Program-made: the position numbers and the translations under genes
In this document: in pieces, positions 52,979 through 61,211 of the stretch
Position numbering within the stretch: the stretch's first letter is position 1
Layout of the letters: each line of letters starts with the position of its first letter
Origin: an uncultured Bacteroides sp.
Lineage (GTDB): Bacteria > Bacteroidota > Bacteroidia > Bacteroidales > Bacteroidaceae
Reading direction: 5' to 3'
Length of the DNA: 64,000 nt
Assembly (NCBI RefSeq): GCF_963678425.1
Contig: NZ_OY782855.1
Span: forward strand, 2,480,001-2,544,000
Notes under the pieces: generated by a model
Databases searched by the model: none
What the model was told of the DNA's origin: nothing
The model's input: the letters and a program-made list of their open reading frames with translations, nothing else

Positions 52979-53018
52979 TCTGATATTTGCATCATTAAAA
53001 AGATTATCAAATATCAGA
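52979..53018. promoter_or_regulatory. Inverted repeat before the small outer-membrane protein gene
   Basis: TCTGATATTTG (52979-52989) and CAAATATCAGA (53008-53018) are perfect 11-base complements with an 18-base loop, ending 4 bases before the ATG at 53023. It could be a regulator site for the Crp-like protein or an mRNA hairpin covering the ribosome-binding region. A shorter stem GGAGC/GCTCC (52956-52960, 52965-52969) precedes it. Confidence 0.5.
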
Positions 53019-53022
53019 ACTT

Positions 53023-53622
53023 ATGAAAAGAGTTACACTATTATTGACATGCCTGTTGATTACATCTTCTCAGCTTTTTGCACAAAGTAACACAGAAGAG
53101 CAACAGGCTGAACCAAAACAAAAGAGTTATAATGTAGACCAGGCTTTGGAAGTGGAGAGCCTGTTCCCAATGTTCCTTACCGGAGGATTTCATGTTGGCG
53201 TAGGTTACAGATACAAGAAATTCAGGATCAGGGCTAGCGTAATAAACGGAGGGAGCTATAATGCTGAAACTGCAGGGGTAAACAACTCATCATCGGAATT
53301 CAAGCGATATTATAAAACTTCACCAGGAATATTCCTTGGTTATAATGTATGGAAGAACCTTGAACTTTACACATATACAGAACTACATACTTTTGAAATT
53401 GAACAGAAGAGCTCGGGCATAAGAAAGGATCTCCACAGTGTTGATTTTGGAGGTGGAGTGGGTTATCAATTCTTTATTGGCCGCTATTTCTATGTACAAC
53501 CAGCCATGCACATTTACCTTAGAGGTGATAAGAGCCTCGATTTCAATGGGGCAATATATCAGATTTCCAACGTAGATCTGTCTCCTGTAATTAGAGTTGG
53601 AGCCAGATTATGGAAAAAGTAA
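53023..53622 (+). CDS. Small outer-membrane beta-barrel protein
   Basis: This 199-aa protein has a signal peptide ending SQLFAQ, a Gln/Glu-rich spacer, and then alternating amphipathic strands (FHVGVGYRYKKFRIRASVING, GIFLGYNVWKNLELYTYTELHT, VDFGGGVGYQFFIGRYFYVQP) ending in VIRVGARLWKK, consistent with an 8-stranded outer-membrane barrel. I do not recognise a named family. It lies directly behind a Crp-like regulator gene and may be its target; there is no terminator between them. Function is unknown. Confidence 0.75.
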   Translation: MKRVTLLLTCLLITSSQLFAQSNTEEQQAEPKQKSYNVDQALEVESLFPMFLTGGFHVGVGYRYKKFRIRASVINGGSYNAETAGVNNSSSEFKRYYKTSPGIFLGYNVWKNLELYTYTELHTFEIEQKSSGIRKDLHSVDFGGGVGYQFFIGRYFYVQPAMHIYLRGDKSLDFNGAIYQISNVDLSPVIRVGARLWKK

Positions 53623-53644
53623 ATGAAATTATATTCGTCTAAAA

Positions 53645-53989
53645 TCAGTTTGAAAATTTCCAGATATTAAAGAGCACTATTAATAACGATGTTATCCCTA
53701 AAAAGCAGGCTACCATATTCATAGTCCTGCTTTCTTTCTTTTTTAATGCAATGATTGATAATCCCTCTGACACTAAACTTATTGTTATTATAACATAGAA
53801 TTTAAAATAAAAGCCCAGGAAATTTGTTAATCCAAGTAAAAGGTGAGCCTTCCTATCTAAAGCCAGATACCGGATAGCTATATCATGATTGATTTTTATA
53901 ATGCCGATTAAAGCAATTGTGCTTAATAGAATTGATAGCAAAGAAAATATTCTGCTTTTAATAAATGTCATTTTTGTAAAATGTTGCAT
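53645..53989 (-). CDS. Hypothetical membrane protein
   Basis: A 114-aa protein with three or four hydrophobic helices (IFSLLSILLSTIALIGII, LLLGLTNFLGFYFKFYVIITISL, MNMVACFLGITSLLIVLFNIW) and a basic loop KKKESRT. An internal ATG at 53971 is a possible alternative start. It resembles the small multi-pass proteins common in Bacteroidetes but I cannot assign a family. It converges with the outer-membrane protein gene (22-base gap) and follows tag by 40 bases on the same strand. Confidence 0.6.
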   Translation of the reverse strand: MQHFTKMTFIKSRIFSLLSILLSTIALIGIIKINHDIAIRYLALDRKAHLLLGLTNFLGFYFKFYVIITISLVSEGLSIIALKKKESRTMNMVACFLGITSLLIVLFNIWKFSN

Positions 53990-54029
53990 TCCCTAATTTA
54001 TATATATCGGAGAGTTCTTTAACTTCCTC

Positions 54030-54626
54030 TTACTTAACGGCTGTGGAAGAGAGATTGTTCTTATAATAACAACAGTCCAGATGGTCGTTTATATAACCTA
54101 CAGCTTGCAAATGGGCATAGCAGATTGTTGTTCCAAAGAACTTGAATCCTCTCTTCTTCATATCTTTACTTATAGTATCTGATAAATGGGTGGATGCAGG
54201 AAGCTGATCTAATGTTTCCCAATGATTGACAATTATTTTCCCTTCAGGCAGAAAAGATTTCAAATAGTTACAGAAACTGCCAAACTCTTCCTGTACCTGC
54301 ATAAAGCAGCAGGCATTGGATATGGTAGATGTTATTTTCAACCTATTCCGGATAATTCCGGAATTCTGCATCAATCGCTCAACATCTTCATTTGTAAACC
54401 GAGCGACTTGCTCCACATCAAAGCCGGCAAATGCTTCCCGATAATTTTCTCTCTTTTTTAAAATTGTACTCCAGCTTAATCCAGCCTGTGAACTTTCAAG
54501 TACTAAGAATTCAAACATTTTGTGATCATCGGTAATTTCCTTACCCCATTCTTCATCGTGATACTGCACATAAAGCGGGTCTGTTCCGCACCATCCACAC
54601 CGTTGCTTTTCCATATTCTGATCCAT
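54030..54626 (-). CDS. tag: DNA-3-methyladenine glycosylase I
   Basis: Tag removes 3-methyladenine from alkylated DNA. The N-terminal zinc-binding CGWCG with HDEEWG, the helix-hairpin-helix-like core (LESSQAGLSWSTILKKRENYREAF), and the C-terminal GTTICYAHLQAVGYINDH with its His and Cys zinc ligands are all present. The frame is open further upstream, but MDQNMEKQRCGWCG is the family-like start; the ATG at 54626 is used, and 54614 is an alternative. The protein has 198 aa, normal for the family. A -7 promoter element lies 28 bases upstream. It is a single-gene unit or shares a message with the small membrane gene downstream. Confidence 0.93.
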   Translation of the reverse strand: MDQNMEKQRCGWCGTDPLYVQYHDEEWGKEITDDHKMFEFLVLESSQAGLSWSTILKKRENYREAFAGFDVEQVARFTNEDVERLMQNSGIIRNRLKITSTISNACCFMQVQEEFGSFCNYLKSFLPEGKIIVNHWETLDQLPASTHLSDTISKDMKKRGFKFFGTTICYAHLQAVGYINDHLDCCYYKNNLSSTAVK

Positions 54627-54653
54627 TCCGTTCTTTTTTTGTTTCTGTTTACA

Positions 54654-54661
54654 CAAAGATA
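54654..54661 (-). promoter_or_regulatory. tag promoter -7 element
   Basis: The minus strand reads TATCTTTG, matching TAnnTTTG, 28 bases before the chosen tag start. Confidence 0.5.
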
Positions 54662-54846
54662 CAAAACAATCTATATATATCTGAATATTTACATATCAAA
54701 CAACTCATAATATTTATTAATCACAACCATACATTTTTAATGGATATTAAAAATGTTCAAAATTTATCTTCTGTTTTATTTACTTATTGTTATGCCATTG
54801 TTTTTTCATATCGTTATTTAATAGGATATCCGTATTTTAAATACAC

Positions 54847-54908
54847 CTACATTTGTTTTACACAAGGTTATAGACATATTACAGATGTGTTACAGATACG
54901 TTACATCT
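54847..54908 (+). promoter_or_regulatory. Pho-box-like array with 11-bp period upstream of phosphate uptake genes
   Basis: Exact TTACA words start at 54858, 54879, 54890 and 54901, with near-matches CTACA at 54847 and TTATA at 54868, so six sites are spaced 11, 10, 11, 11 and 11 bp. This is the spacing of PhoB/PhoP response-regulator boxes, and TTACA resembles the Bacillus PhoP word TT(A/C/T)ACA. The array ends about 33 bases upstream of the -33 region of the DUF47-PiT promoter, a natural activator position. Confidence 0.65.
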
Positions 54909-54940
54909 GCATTTATTTTGAATATAAATAGTTAAATACT

Positions 54941-54972
54941 ATTGCATTAATAATATGAAAGCTCTATATTTG
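54941..54972 (+). promoter_or_regulatory. DUF47-PiT promoter
   Basis: TATATTTG (54965-54972) matches TAnnTTTG, followed by C, with ATTG at 54941-54944 (20-base spacer) as a weak -33 element. A weak -33 fits activator dependence on the upstream array. The leader to the ATG at 54997 is about 18 bases. Confidence 0.65.
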
Positions 54973-54996
54973 CACCCGAAATAATATAGACTACTG

Positions 54997-55656
54997 ATGA
55001 AAATTAATACTTTATTGAGCATGTTTGCTCCAAAAGATGTTAAGTTTTTCCCTATGTTGGAAGAAACAGCTTCGATTCTCTCTCAGTCATCAACCTACCT
55101 TCAGGAACTCTTCTCATGTGCGGATGAAGAACATAGAACTGAATTGTGCAGACTGATTAAAGCCGAAGAAGTTAAAGGTGACAAAGTTACCGGAAGTATT
55201 ATCCATGAGTTAAACAACACATTCATTACTCCTTTTGACAGGGAAGATGTTCATGCCCTTGCAGATGTTATGGATGATGTTATTGACGTAATTAATCGCT
55301 GTGCACAGAAAGTGCTTCTTTATCAACCTCACAGTTTTCCTAAACATGCAACTAGCTTAGTTGAAATTATTAAAAAGGGAACTAATGAAATCCTAAGTGC
55401 AGCTAATGAACTTTCTAACATGAAGAAAACAGATCTTCGTCTTCGTGCACATTGCAAAGAGATTAAGAGACTGGAAGAAGAAGCTGACGTTGTATATGAA
55501 GAAGCAATTATGAGCCTATTTAAAGGAGCTGCCGCTACGAATGATACGATTGAACTTATAAAACTGAAAGAAATTATTCAGGAGCTTGAAAAAGCAGCCA
55601 ATAAGATCAACAGTACAGGTAAAGTTATCGTAACTATCCTTGTAAAATACGCCTGA
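54997..55656 (+). CDS. DUF47/PhoU-like phosphate transport regulator
   Basis: This 219-aa all-helical protein of the DUF47 (PhoU-like, also called Pit accessory protein) family sits before the PiT transporter with a 15-base gap. The family pattern is seen in FFPMLEETASILSQSS, the conserved EEVKGDKVTGSIIHELNNTFITPFDREDVHALADVMDDVIDVINR stretch in segments, and ELEKAANKINSTGKVI. It has acidic residues able to bind metal. It likely controls or assists phosphate uptake by the next gene. It has no signal peptide and should be cytoplasmic. Confidence 0.93.
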   Translation: MKINTLLSMFAPKDVKFFPMLEETASILSQSSTYLQELFSCADEEHRTELCRLIKAEEVKGDKVTGSIIHELNNTFITPFDREDVHALADVMDDVIDVINRCAQKVLLYQPHSFPKHATSLVEIIKKGTNEILSAANELSNMKKTDLRLRAHCKEIKRLEEEADVVYEEAIMSLFKGAAATNDTIELIKLKEIIQELEKAANKINSTGKVIVTILVKYA

Positions 55657-55671
55657 TAAAAAAGAAATCAT

Positions 55672-56676
55672 ATGACATTACTTATTATTGTAATTGCTTT
55701 AGGATTCATCTTCGATTTTATTAATGGCTTTCATGATGCAGCCAATTCTATTGCAACAGTTGTTACAACCCGTGTGTTAACTCCTTTTCAAGCTGTTTTA
55801 TGGGCTGCGGCATTTAACTTTATCGCATTCTTTGTAGCTAAATATGTTTTTGGTGAGTTTGGTATTGCTAATACAGTTTCCAAGGTCGTATTGGAACAAT
55901 ACATTACTTTACCTATTATTTTTTCTGGCCTTGTTGCCGCTATTTCATGGAACCTTTTGACATGGAGACTAGGGATACCTTCTTCATCTTCTCATACCTT
56001 AATTGGAGGATTTGCCGGAGCAGCTATCTGCGGAGGTGGATTTCAATCCATTCATACTGCCGTTATCGTAAAAATTGCTGCATTTATTGTTTTGGCACCT
56101 GTAATCGGTATGGTCATTTCTTCAATGATTACTATCGGAGTTCTATGGCTATTTAAAGGTATGAATGCCCGGACTGCAGAAAATTCGTTCAGGAAATTGC
56201 AATTAGTCTCTTCGGGGTTGTTCAGCTTAGGCCACGGATTAAATGATTCACAGAAAGTAATGGGTATTATTGCTACAGCGTTGATCTCATATGGTAGTAT
56301 TGACTCTGTACAATCAATGCCCGATTGGGTTCCTCTATGTTGCTTTGCCGCTATTGGTTTAGGAACAATGAGTGGAGGATGGCGTATTGTGAAAACAATG
56401 GGTAGCAAAATTACAAAGGTTACTGCTTTAGAAGGTGTCTGTGCTGAAACAGCAGGTGCTGTAACTTTGTTTATCACTGAGCTCCTTAAAATTCCTGTAA
56501 GTACTACACACACCATCACCGGATCTATTATGGGAGTAGGAGCTGTTAAAAGACTATCTGCCGTACGTTGGGGTGTTACTATAAACCTTATGTGGGCATG
56601 GATTCTTACAATTCCTGTTAGTGCTGTGCTTGCTGGTCTTATTTACTTAGTGGTGAATTTTATAGGCATTAAATAA
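55672..56676 (+). CDS. pit: Inorganic phosphate transporter, PiT family
   Basis: This 334-aa inner-membrane carrier of the PiT family imports phosphate (as metal phosphate) with cations. The duplicated signature is present: GFHDAANSIATVV near residue 20 and GLNDSQKVMGIIA in the second half. PSSSSHTLIGG and PVSTTHTITGSIMG form the matching loop pair. About ten hydrophobic helices are visible. It is shorter than E. coli PitA (499 aa), the normal size for the Bacteroidetes form. DUF47 precedes it and a CvfB-like gene follows 12 bases later, so all three probably share one message. Confidence 0.95.
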   Translation: MTLLIIVIALGFIFDFINGFHDAANSIATVVTTRVLTPFQAVLWAAAFNFIAFFVAKYVFGEFGIANTVSKVVLEQYITLPIIFSGLVAAISWNLLTWRLGIPSSSSHTLIGGFAGAAICGGGFQSIHTAVIVKIAAFIVLAPVIGMVISSMITIGVLWLFKGMNARTAENSFRKLQLVSSGLFSLGHGLNDSQKVMGIIATALISYGSIDSVQSMPDWVPLCCFAAIGLGTMSGGWRIVKTMGSKITKVTALEGVCAETAGAVTLFITELLKIPVSTTHTITGSIMGVGAVKRLSAVRWGVTINLMWAWILTIPVSAVLAGLIYLVVNFIGIK

Positions 56677-56688
56677 TAAATTTCATAT

Positions 56689-57537
56689 ATGAGTATAGAA
56701 CTAGGGAAATTTAACGTACTTGAGATTGTAAAAACAGTCGACTTCGGAGTTTATCTTGATGGCGAAGAGGAAGGTGAAATCTTACTTCCTACTCGTTACG
56801 TTCCTGAAGAATACAACATCGGTGATTTCCTTAACGTTTTTTTATACCTGGATAATGAAGAACGTCTGATTGCAACTACTCTGACTCCTTTGGTTCAGGT
56901 TGGTGAGTTTGCTTGTCTGGAAGTATCCTGGGTAAACGAATACGGTGCATTCCTTAACTGGGGATTGATGAAAGATCTTTTCGTTCCTTTCAGGGAACAA
57001 AAGATGACAATGATGGTTGGCAAGAAATATGTTGTTCACGCACATATTGATGAAGAAAGCTATCGTATTGTGGCTTCAGCCAAAGTAGAACGCTATTTAT
57101 CAAAAGAAATTCCTACATACCAGCCAAACGAGGAAGTATCTATTCTTATCTGGCAAAAGACTGACCTGGGATTTAAAGCTATTGTAGAGAATCAATTCAG
57201 CGGATTGTTATACGAAGGAGAGATTTTCCAACGTTTACAAACCGGAATGACGCTAAAAGCTTTTGTTAAACAAGTCAGAGAAGACGGCAAAATTGACCTG
57301 ATGCTTCAGAAGCCAGGATTTGAAAAGATAGACGATTTTGCAGATACTTTATTATCATATATCAAGGAACACGGAGGAAGCATTGAACTGACCGACAAGA
57401 GTCCGGCTGAAGATATATATGATACATTTGAAGTGAGCAAGAAAACATTCAAAAAGGGTGTGGGAGATCTGTATAGAAAAAGATTAATCATTCTTGAAGC
57501 CAACGGCATTCGTTTAGCACAAGAAAATAAGAAATAG
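56689..57537 (+). CDS. CvfB-like S1-domain RNA-binding protein
   Basis: This 282-aa protein belongs to the CvfB/YitL family: several S1-like beta-barrels in the N-terminal two thirds (VLEIVKTVDFGVYLDGEEEGEILLP, CLEVSWVNEYGAFLNWG, LIWQKTDLGFKAIVENQFSGLLYEGE) and a C-terminal winged-helix (ISP: SPAEDIYDTFEVSKKTFKKGVGDL). CvfB proteins bind RNA and affect virulence gene expression in staphylococci. It follows PiT by 12 bases and precedes a terminator; its role with phosphate uptake is unclear and may be only positional. Confidence 0.92.
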   Translation: MSIELGKFNVLEIVKTVDFGVYLDGEEEGEILLPTRYVPEEYNIGDFLNVFLYLDNEERLIATTLTPLVQVGEFACLEVSWVNEYGAFLNWGLMKDLFVPFREQKMTMMVGKKYVVHAHIDEESYRIVASAKVERYLSKEIPTYQPNEEVSILIWQKTDLGFKAIVENQFSGLLYEGEIFQRLQTGMTLKAFVKQVREDGKIDLMLQKPGFEKIDDFADTLLSYIKEHGGSIELTDKSPAEDIYDTFEVSKKTFKKGVGDLYRKRLIILEANGIRLAQENKK

Positions 57538-57570
57538 GGAAATCCCTATACACAATTGGGGATAATTATT

Positions 57571-57599
57571 AGGGTGAGGAAATTCCTCACCCTATTTTT
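57571..57599 (+). terminator. Terminator after the phosphate/CvfB unit
   Basis: AGGGTGAGG (57571-57579) pairs with CCTCACCCT (57585-57593), followed by ATTTTTG. It ends the DUF47-PiT-CvfB message 34 bases after the last stop. Confidence 0.9.
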
Positions 57600-57632
57600 G
57601 TTGCATAAAAATAACCATTAAACTGTTGAGTT

Positions 57633-58928
57633 ATGAAAAAATTTATATTTACCTTGATTGCCATCAGTATGGTTTCCATGAGTACCATGAGTATGGCTGC
57701 CATGAGCGTTAACAAAGTACGTAAAGAGGCTCGTTTCCTGACAGATAAGATGGCTTATGAGTTGAATCTTTCTACCGAACAGTACAGTGATGTATTTGAA
57801 ATTAATTTTGATTTCATCTATAATGTCCGTGATATAATGGATAATGTAATCTATAATGACGAAGGGGCACTGGATGATTATTATTACTATCTGGATATTC
57901 GTAATGATGATCTCCGCTGGGTACTGGAAGAATGGCAATACGAACGTTTCCTGAATATTGAATATTTCTATCGCCCAATCTATTCAACTGGAGATTCATG
58001 GGGATTCAGAGTATATCTTACTTATACGAATCCATTCATATTCTATTTTGATATGCCTTATCAATATAAAACTTATCACGGAGGACACTTCCGCACACAC
58101 TTCGACAATAGAAGTTACTATTCAAACAGGTATAACCATAATGTATTCAGAGGACATTTCGAAACAAGAAATGAAAACGTTTACATGAACAACCGCCGTT
58201 CCGATTTTGGTAATAGCTCAAGAAATATAACTACTCCGAGAAGGTACAATGATGATATGTATAACACCGGTAGAAGCTCTGGCGTATCCAGAAGCCGTAC
58301 CACTCCATCCAATACCACTGGTCCTTCAGACAATAGAGATGGCAAGGTTAGAGAAAGGACTCCTGTAGACAGAAATAATAACAGCAGAGATAATAACAAC
58401 TCGGGCAGAGATGTAAACAGAGATGTCAATAAAGGTAAAGATTCTAATACAGGAAGAGATAGAAACACTGGAAGAGACAAGAATACAGAAAGGACTCCGC
58501 GGAACGAAAGCTACATTATAAATTCAAATAATGGAGAAAGCAACAATAGTAGCTCTGATGAAATAAGGAGCGGCGTTTCAAGGAATTCAGATTACGGAAG
58601 GAGTAACACTGAATCCAGTTCAAATGTAAACACTGAAAGAAGATCAGATAACGGAAGGAATAACACGGAATCCAGTTCAACAGTGAATACTGAAAGAAGA
58701 TCGGATAACGGAAGGGTTAGCACTGAAACCCGTCAACCAGTGAACACTGAAAGAAGATCAGAAAGTCGTCCGGCTCCAAGTACCCGTGAAAGGAGCAACA
58801 GCGTTTCCAGAAGTTCTGAAAGCAGAAGCAGCAATGTTTCAAGAAGTTCCTCTTCAGAGAGAAGCAAAAGCACGGATAACAGCAACCACAAATCTTCTGA
58901 ATCTTCCAGAAGCGAGAGATCAAGATAA
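57633..58928 (+). CDS. Secreted RS/N-rich repetitive protein
   Basis: A 431-aa exported protein with a signal peptide (SMSTMSMAAMS). Residues about 25-160 form a folded domain rich in tyrosine, phenylalanine and aspartate (LSTEQYSDVFEINFDFIYNV, DYYYYLDIRNDDLRWVLEEW), like other Bacteroides proteins with a short helical domain and a disordered tail. The remainder is low-complexity: serine, arginine, asparagine and threonine, with three 19-residue repeats of the RRSDNGR..NTESSS type and an end of Arg-Ser runs. The tail is basic and could bind nucleic acid or acidic polymer. I do not recognise a named family and no catalytic motif is seen. It is a single-gene unit between two terminators. Confidence 0.75.
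   Translation: MKKFIFTLIAISMVSMSTMSMAAMSVNKVRKEARFLTDKMAYELNLSTEQYSDVFEINFDFIYNVRDIMDNVIYNDEGALDDYYYYLDIRNDDLRWVLEEWQYERFLNIEYFYRPIYSTGDSWGFRVYLTYTNPFIFYFDMPYQYKTYHGGHFRTHFDNRSYYSNRYNHNVFRGHFETRNENVYMNNRRSDFGNSSRNITTPRRYNDDMYNTGRSSGVSRSRTTPSNTTGPSDNRDGKVRERTPVDRNNNSRDNNNSGRDVNRDVNKGKDSNTGRDRNTGRDKNTERTPRNESYIINSNNGESNNSSSDEIRSGVSRNSDYGRSNTESSSNVNTERRSDNGRNNTESSSTVNTERRSDNGRVSTETRQPVNTERRSESRPAPSTRERSNSVSRSSESRSSNVSRSSSSERSKSTDNSNHKSSESSRSERSR
58590..58760 (+). repeat. Three 57-bp in-frame tandem repeats
   Basis: Units start at 58590, 58647 and 58704 (57 bp, 19 codons), with GATAACGGAAGG or GATTACGGAAGG at each start and AACACTGAAAGAAGATC-like ends. The frame is kept, so repeat number can vary without loss of the protein. 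Confidence 0.85.
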
Positions 58929-58966
58929 TAGTTTCAATAGATAGTTTAAAAAACAACTTACTGATC

Positions 58967-58999
58967 AAAGGCAGTCACTGTGAAGTGATTGCCTTTTTA
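58967..58999. terminator. Bidirectional terminator
   Basis: AAAGGCAGTCACT (58967-58979) pairs with AGTGATTGCCTTT (58984-58996) with one G-T pair and a 4-base loop, then a T run that overlaps the stop codon of the converging transglycosylase gene. Confidence 0.85.
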
Positions 59000-60973
59000 T
59001 TCCTTATTATCTTCACCTTCCAAAGGTAGGACTACAGTGACTGTTGTATCTTTTGGTGAAGGGAAACTACGCATCGCCGCACCTTTAACCTGAATAACGG
59101 GAAGTATATTGGCTGCTTCCTCTTCAGTGATCAGTCCTTTTCTGCTCAGCAGTCTGGCTATCAGACGATAATAACTGCCCAGCCATGGTTTAAGCTGCAT
59201 GTTCGCATCAAAAGAGCTCCGGAAATGTTTGGGCTTTGGAATGATTGAAGCCATAAAAATAGCCTCTTCGGGAGTGAGTTGGGAAGGCTCTTTATCGAAG
59301 TAAAAGTGAGAGGCTTCTCTTGCACCGTATACCAATGGCCCCCACTCCGCGATATTCAGATAGACTTCGTACATTCTGTGCTTAGATGTGATGCCTTTGT
59401 TTTCAATAAGCCACACAACCATAGCCTCTTCTAGTTTCCGAAGCAGATTCTTGTTCCGGTTCAAAAACACATTCTTAACCAGCTGCATGGAAATTGTACT
59501 GCCTCCACGGGCAAACTTATTCCGTTTAAGATCATAAATAAGTGCACCTCTCAGGGCATCCAGACGAAATCCCCGATGGGCATAGAAGGAGCCGTCCTCA
59601 GATTGCATCACGGCTGTTTGAAGTAGCGGTGAAATACTGTCAAGCGGACAAAAGTTCGGGTTCTCGGGGCCGACAATAAAAGTGCGTACAGGGTGACCAT
59701 TTTCATAGGCAGTATAGAGAAAAGAGCCATTCATTTTGGAGAGATTCTCGCTTCCATAGCCTAGTATTTTAAAGCCTGGTCCTTTCAGATCGGATTCCAG
59801 TTTCAATGCATTCAGATTATTAAAGTCGATATCCAGGAGGAAATGGTATGCCAGCTTTCCGCTAGTCTTTAATCCGTCCAAACTACTAAAGAGCCCCTTA
59901 GGTAAAGAAGAGAACAGTTCATCTGCTGGAAAAGGAGATTTATCAACCCCCAAAGTGATGTGCCATTTGTCTTTTTTCTGAGCACGGGCATAAGGATGGA
60001 ACTGTAATTTATTAAACTGAACAACCGTGGCACTGTCTAACTCCAGAAAATCCTTCCCTACGTTTATCTTGTAGTTAAAACGTCCCCGATCCAGATTAAC
60101 CACATCAGGAGAAAGTGCGGGATGATAAAGCTGCAGTCCGCAAACTTCGGCCTTTCCGGTCAAAGCAATCTCTCCTCCTCCAAGTTTAGACTCAGTGAGT
60201 CGGTAAGCAAGCGTATCAAAAGCCACCTGCGCCCCATAATGTTTATTTAGGTAAGGAAGCAATACTTTACCCTGAGTCTTTGAATAAAGTTCAGCTTCAA
60301 TTGTTTTCTCTCCGTTTTGCAATCGTCCCTTACTCATCCAGTGACGAACAATGTTATCTTCCTTGACAATGATCTCAGTAACAAAACAATTATTTTCGAT
60401 GTGAAGCGTGGGAATCTGCACCTCGGTATAGGTAGTGTCGCGTCGGTGACTTATTACAATATCTTTCATATCTCCATTATCAGGCAAAGAGCCAAATAGC
60501 AGATGCAGGATGTGGGAAACTTTTTCGGCATAGTTCTTCTCGTTCTCTTTTGCCTCTTCCTTTTTATCCTTTTTAAACAGGAAATCGTAGTTGGAAAGAG
60601 AGTCTTTCTTTACGAAACTAACATGAAGCCCATCGGTATTAATCTGATTTACTTCAGCATTGAAAGTAAGCATTTTCCAGAAGCTAAGGTCAATCTGTGC
60701 AGACCGAAGGGTTAAGAGTGTATCTCTTTGGTCAGGAACTACCGCTAAATGCTCTATTTCTATTTCACTAATTCCGGGCATATGAAGGCGGTCGTAAGTG
60801 ATATTCAGACCGTATTCTTCTTTCAGTTCGCCAAATTTCTCTTTTGCATAGCTATTCAACAGTAAATCTCTGCTAAAGTAGGCTGAAATAAGAGCCACAA
60901 TAAACAAGCCAAGAGTAACCAGAATACCTATTTTCGTTTTATGTCCCATACTGAATATAAAATCCGTTTGCAT
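58997..60973 (-). CDS. AsmA-like/GT51 fusion: membrane peptidoglycan glycosyltransferase
   Basis: This protein of about 658 aa has an N-terminal membrane anchor (IGILVTLGLFIVALISAYF). A long periplasmic part of about 400 residues with beta-rich AsmA-like character follows (LNITYDRLHMPGISEIEIEHLAVVPD, LDGLKTSGKLAYHFLLDIDF). The C-terminal GT51 glycosyltransferase domain has the catalytic Glu in MQSEDGSFYAHRGF, then RGGSTISMQLVKN and EVYLNIAEWGP. It lacks the transpeptidase domain of class A PBPs, so it resembles MtgA with an added domain. The longest frame begins with a TTG that overlaps a -7 element; the ATG at 60973 is used, and 60949 is also possible. It should polymerise lipid II at the inner membrane. 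Confidence 0.88.
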   Translation of the reverse strand: MQTDFIFSMGHKTKIGILVTLGLFIVALISAYFSRDLLLNSYAKEKFGELKEEYGLNITYDRLHMPGISEIEIEHLAVVPDQRDTLLTLRSAQIDLSFWKMLTFNAEVNQINTDGLHVSFVKKDSLSNYDFLFKKDKKEEAKENEKNYAEKVSHILHLLFGSLPDNGDMKDIVISHRRDTTYTEVQIPTLHIENNCFVTEIIVKEDNIVRHWMSKGRLQNGEKTIEAELYSKTQGKVLLPYLNKHYGAQVAFDTLAYRLTESKLGGGEIALTGKAEVCGLQLYHPALSPDVVNLDRGRFNYKINVGKDFLELDSATVVQFNKLQFHPYARAQKKDKWHITLGVDKSPFPADELFSSLPKGLFSSLDGLKTSGKLAYHFLLDIDFNNLNALKLESDLKGPGFKILGYGSENLSKMNGSFLYTAYENGHPVRTFIVGPENPNFCPLDSISPLLQTAVMQSEDGSFYAHRGFRLDALRGALIYDLKRNKFARGGSTISMQLVKNVFLNRNKNLLRKLEEAMVVWLIENKGITSKHRMYEVYLNIAEWGPLVYGAREASHFYFDKEPSQLTPEEAIFMASIIPKPKHFRSSFDANMQLKPWLGSYYRLIARLLSRKGLITEEEAANILPVIQVKGAAMRSFPSPKDTTVTVVLPLEGEDNKE

Positions 60974-60985
60974 AGTTTTGCGGTG

Positions 60986-60993
60986 CAAAAGTA
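60986..60993 (-). promoter_or_regulatory. Promoter -7 element of the GT51 gene
   Basis: The minus strand reads TACTTTTG followed by C, matching TAnnTTTG. It overlaps the upstream TTG codon, ruling out that start, and leaves a leader of only a few bases to the ATG at 60973 or about 30 to that at 60949. Confidence 0.6.
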
Positions 60994-61075
60994 AATATTT
61001 CTATCGTAACCTGTTCACTAATTTAAAAGAAATAGATAGCTAAGTAAATAATAGGCGGAACATTTCTAAAAGATG

Positions 61076-61206
61076 GCCAATGATTGGCAATAAAGTGTAC
61101 TCCTTACTCCATAGAAGTCTACTCATTTACACAATTACCTGTAGACCTTTCCATGAAAACATAACGAATAAAAAATAATCTATGGCGAATAAATGCCTAA
61201 GCAATG
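61076..61206. repeat. Inverted repeats and a 21-bp-spaced repeat in an intergenic stretch
   Basis: GCCAATGATTGGC (61076-61088) is a near-perfect palindrome. GTCTAC (61117-61122) pairs with GTAGAC (61141-61146). CGAATAAA occurs at 61165 and again at 61186, 21 bp apart. No coding frame is supported. It lies behind the nuclease gene on the minus strand and before the GT51 promoter region. Confidence 0.5.
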
Positions 61207-61211
61207 AGCTT

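Noticed and set aside
54740..54931. 63-codon plus-strand frame MDIKNVQNLSS
   Set aside because: Tyrosine- and isoleucine-rich product of AT-rich DNA; it overlaps the TTACA array and has no ribosome-binding site or family resemblance.
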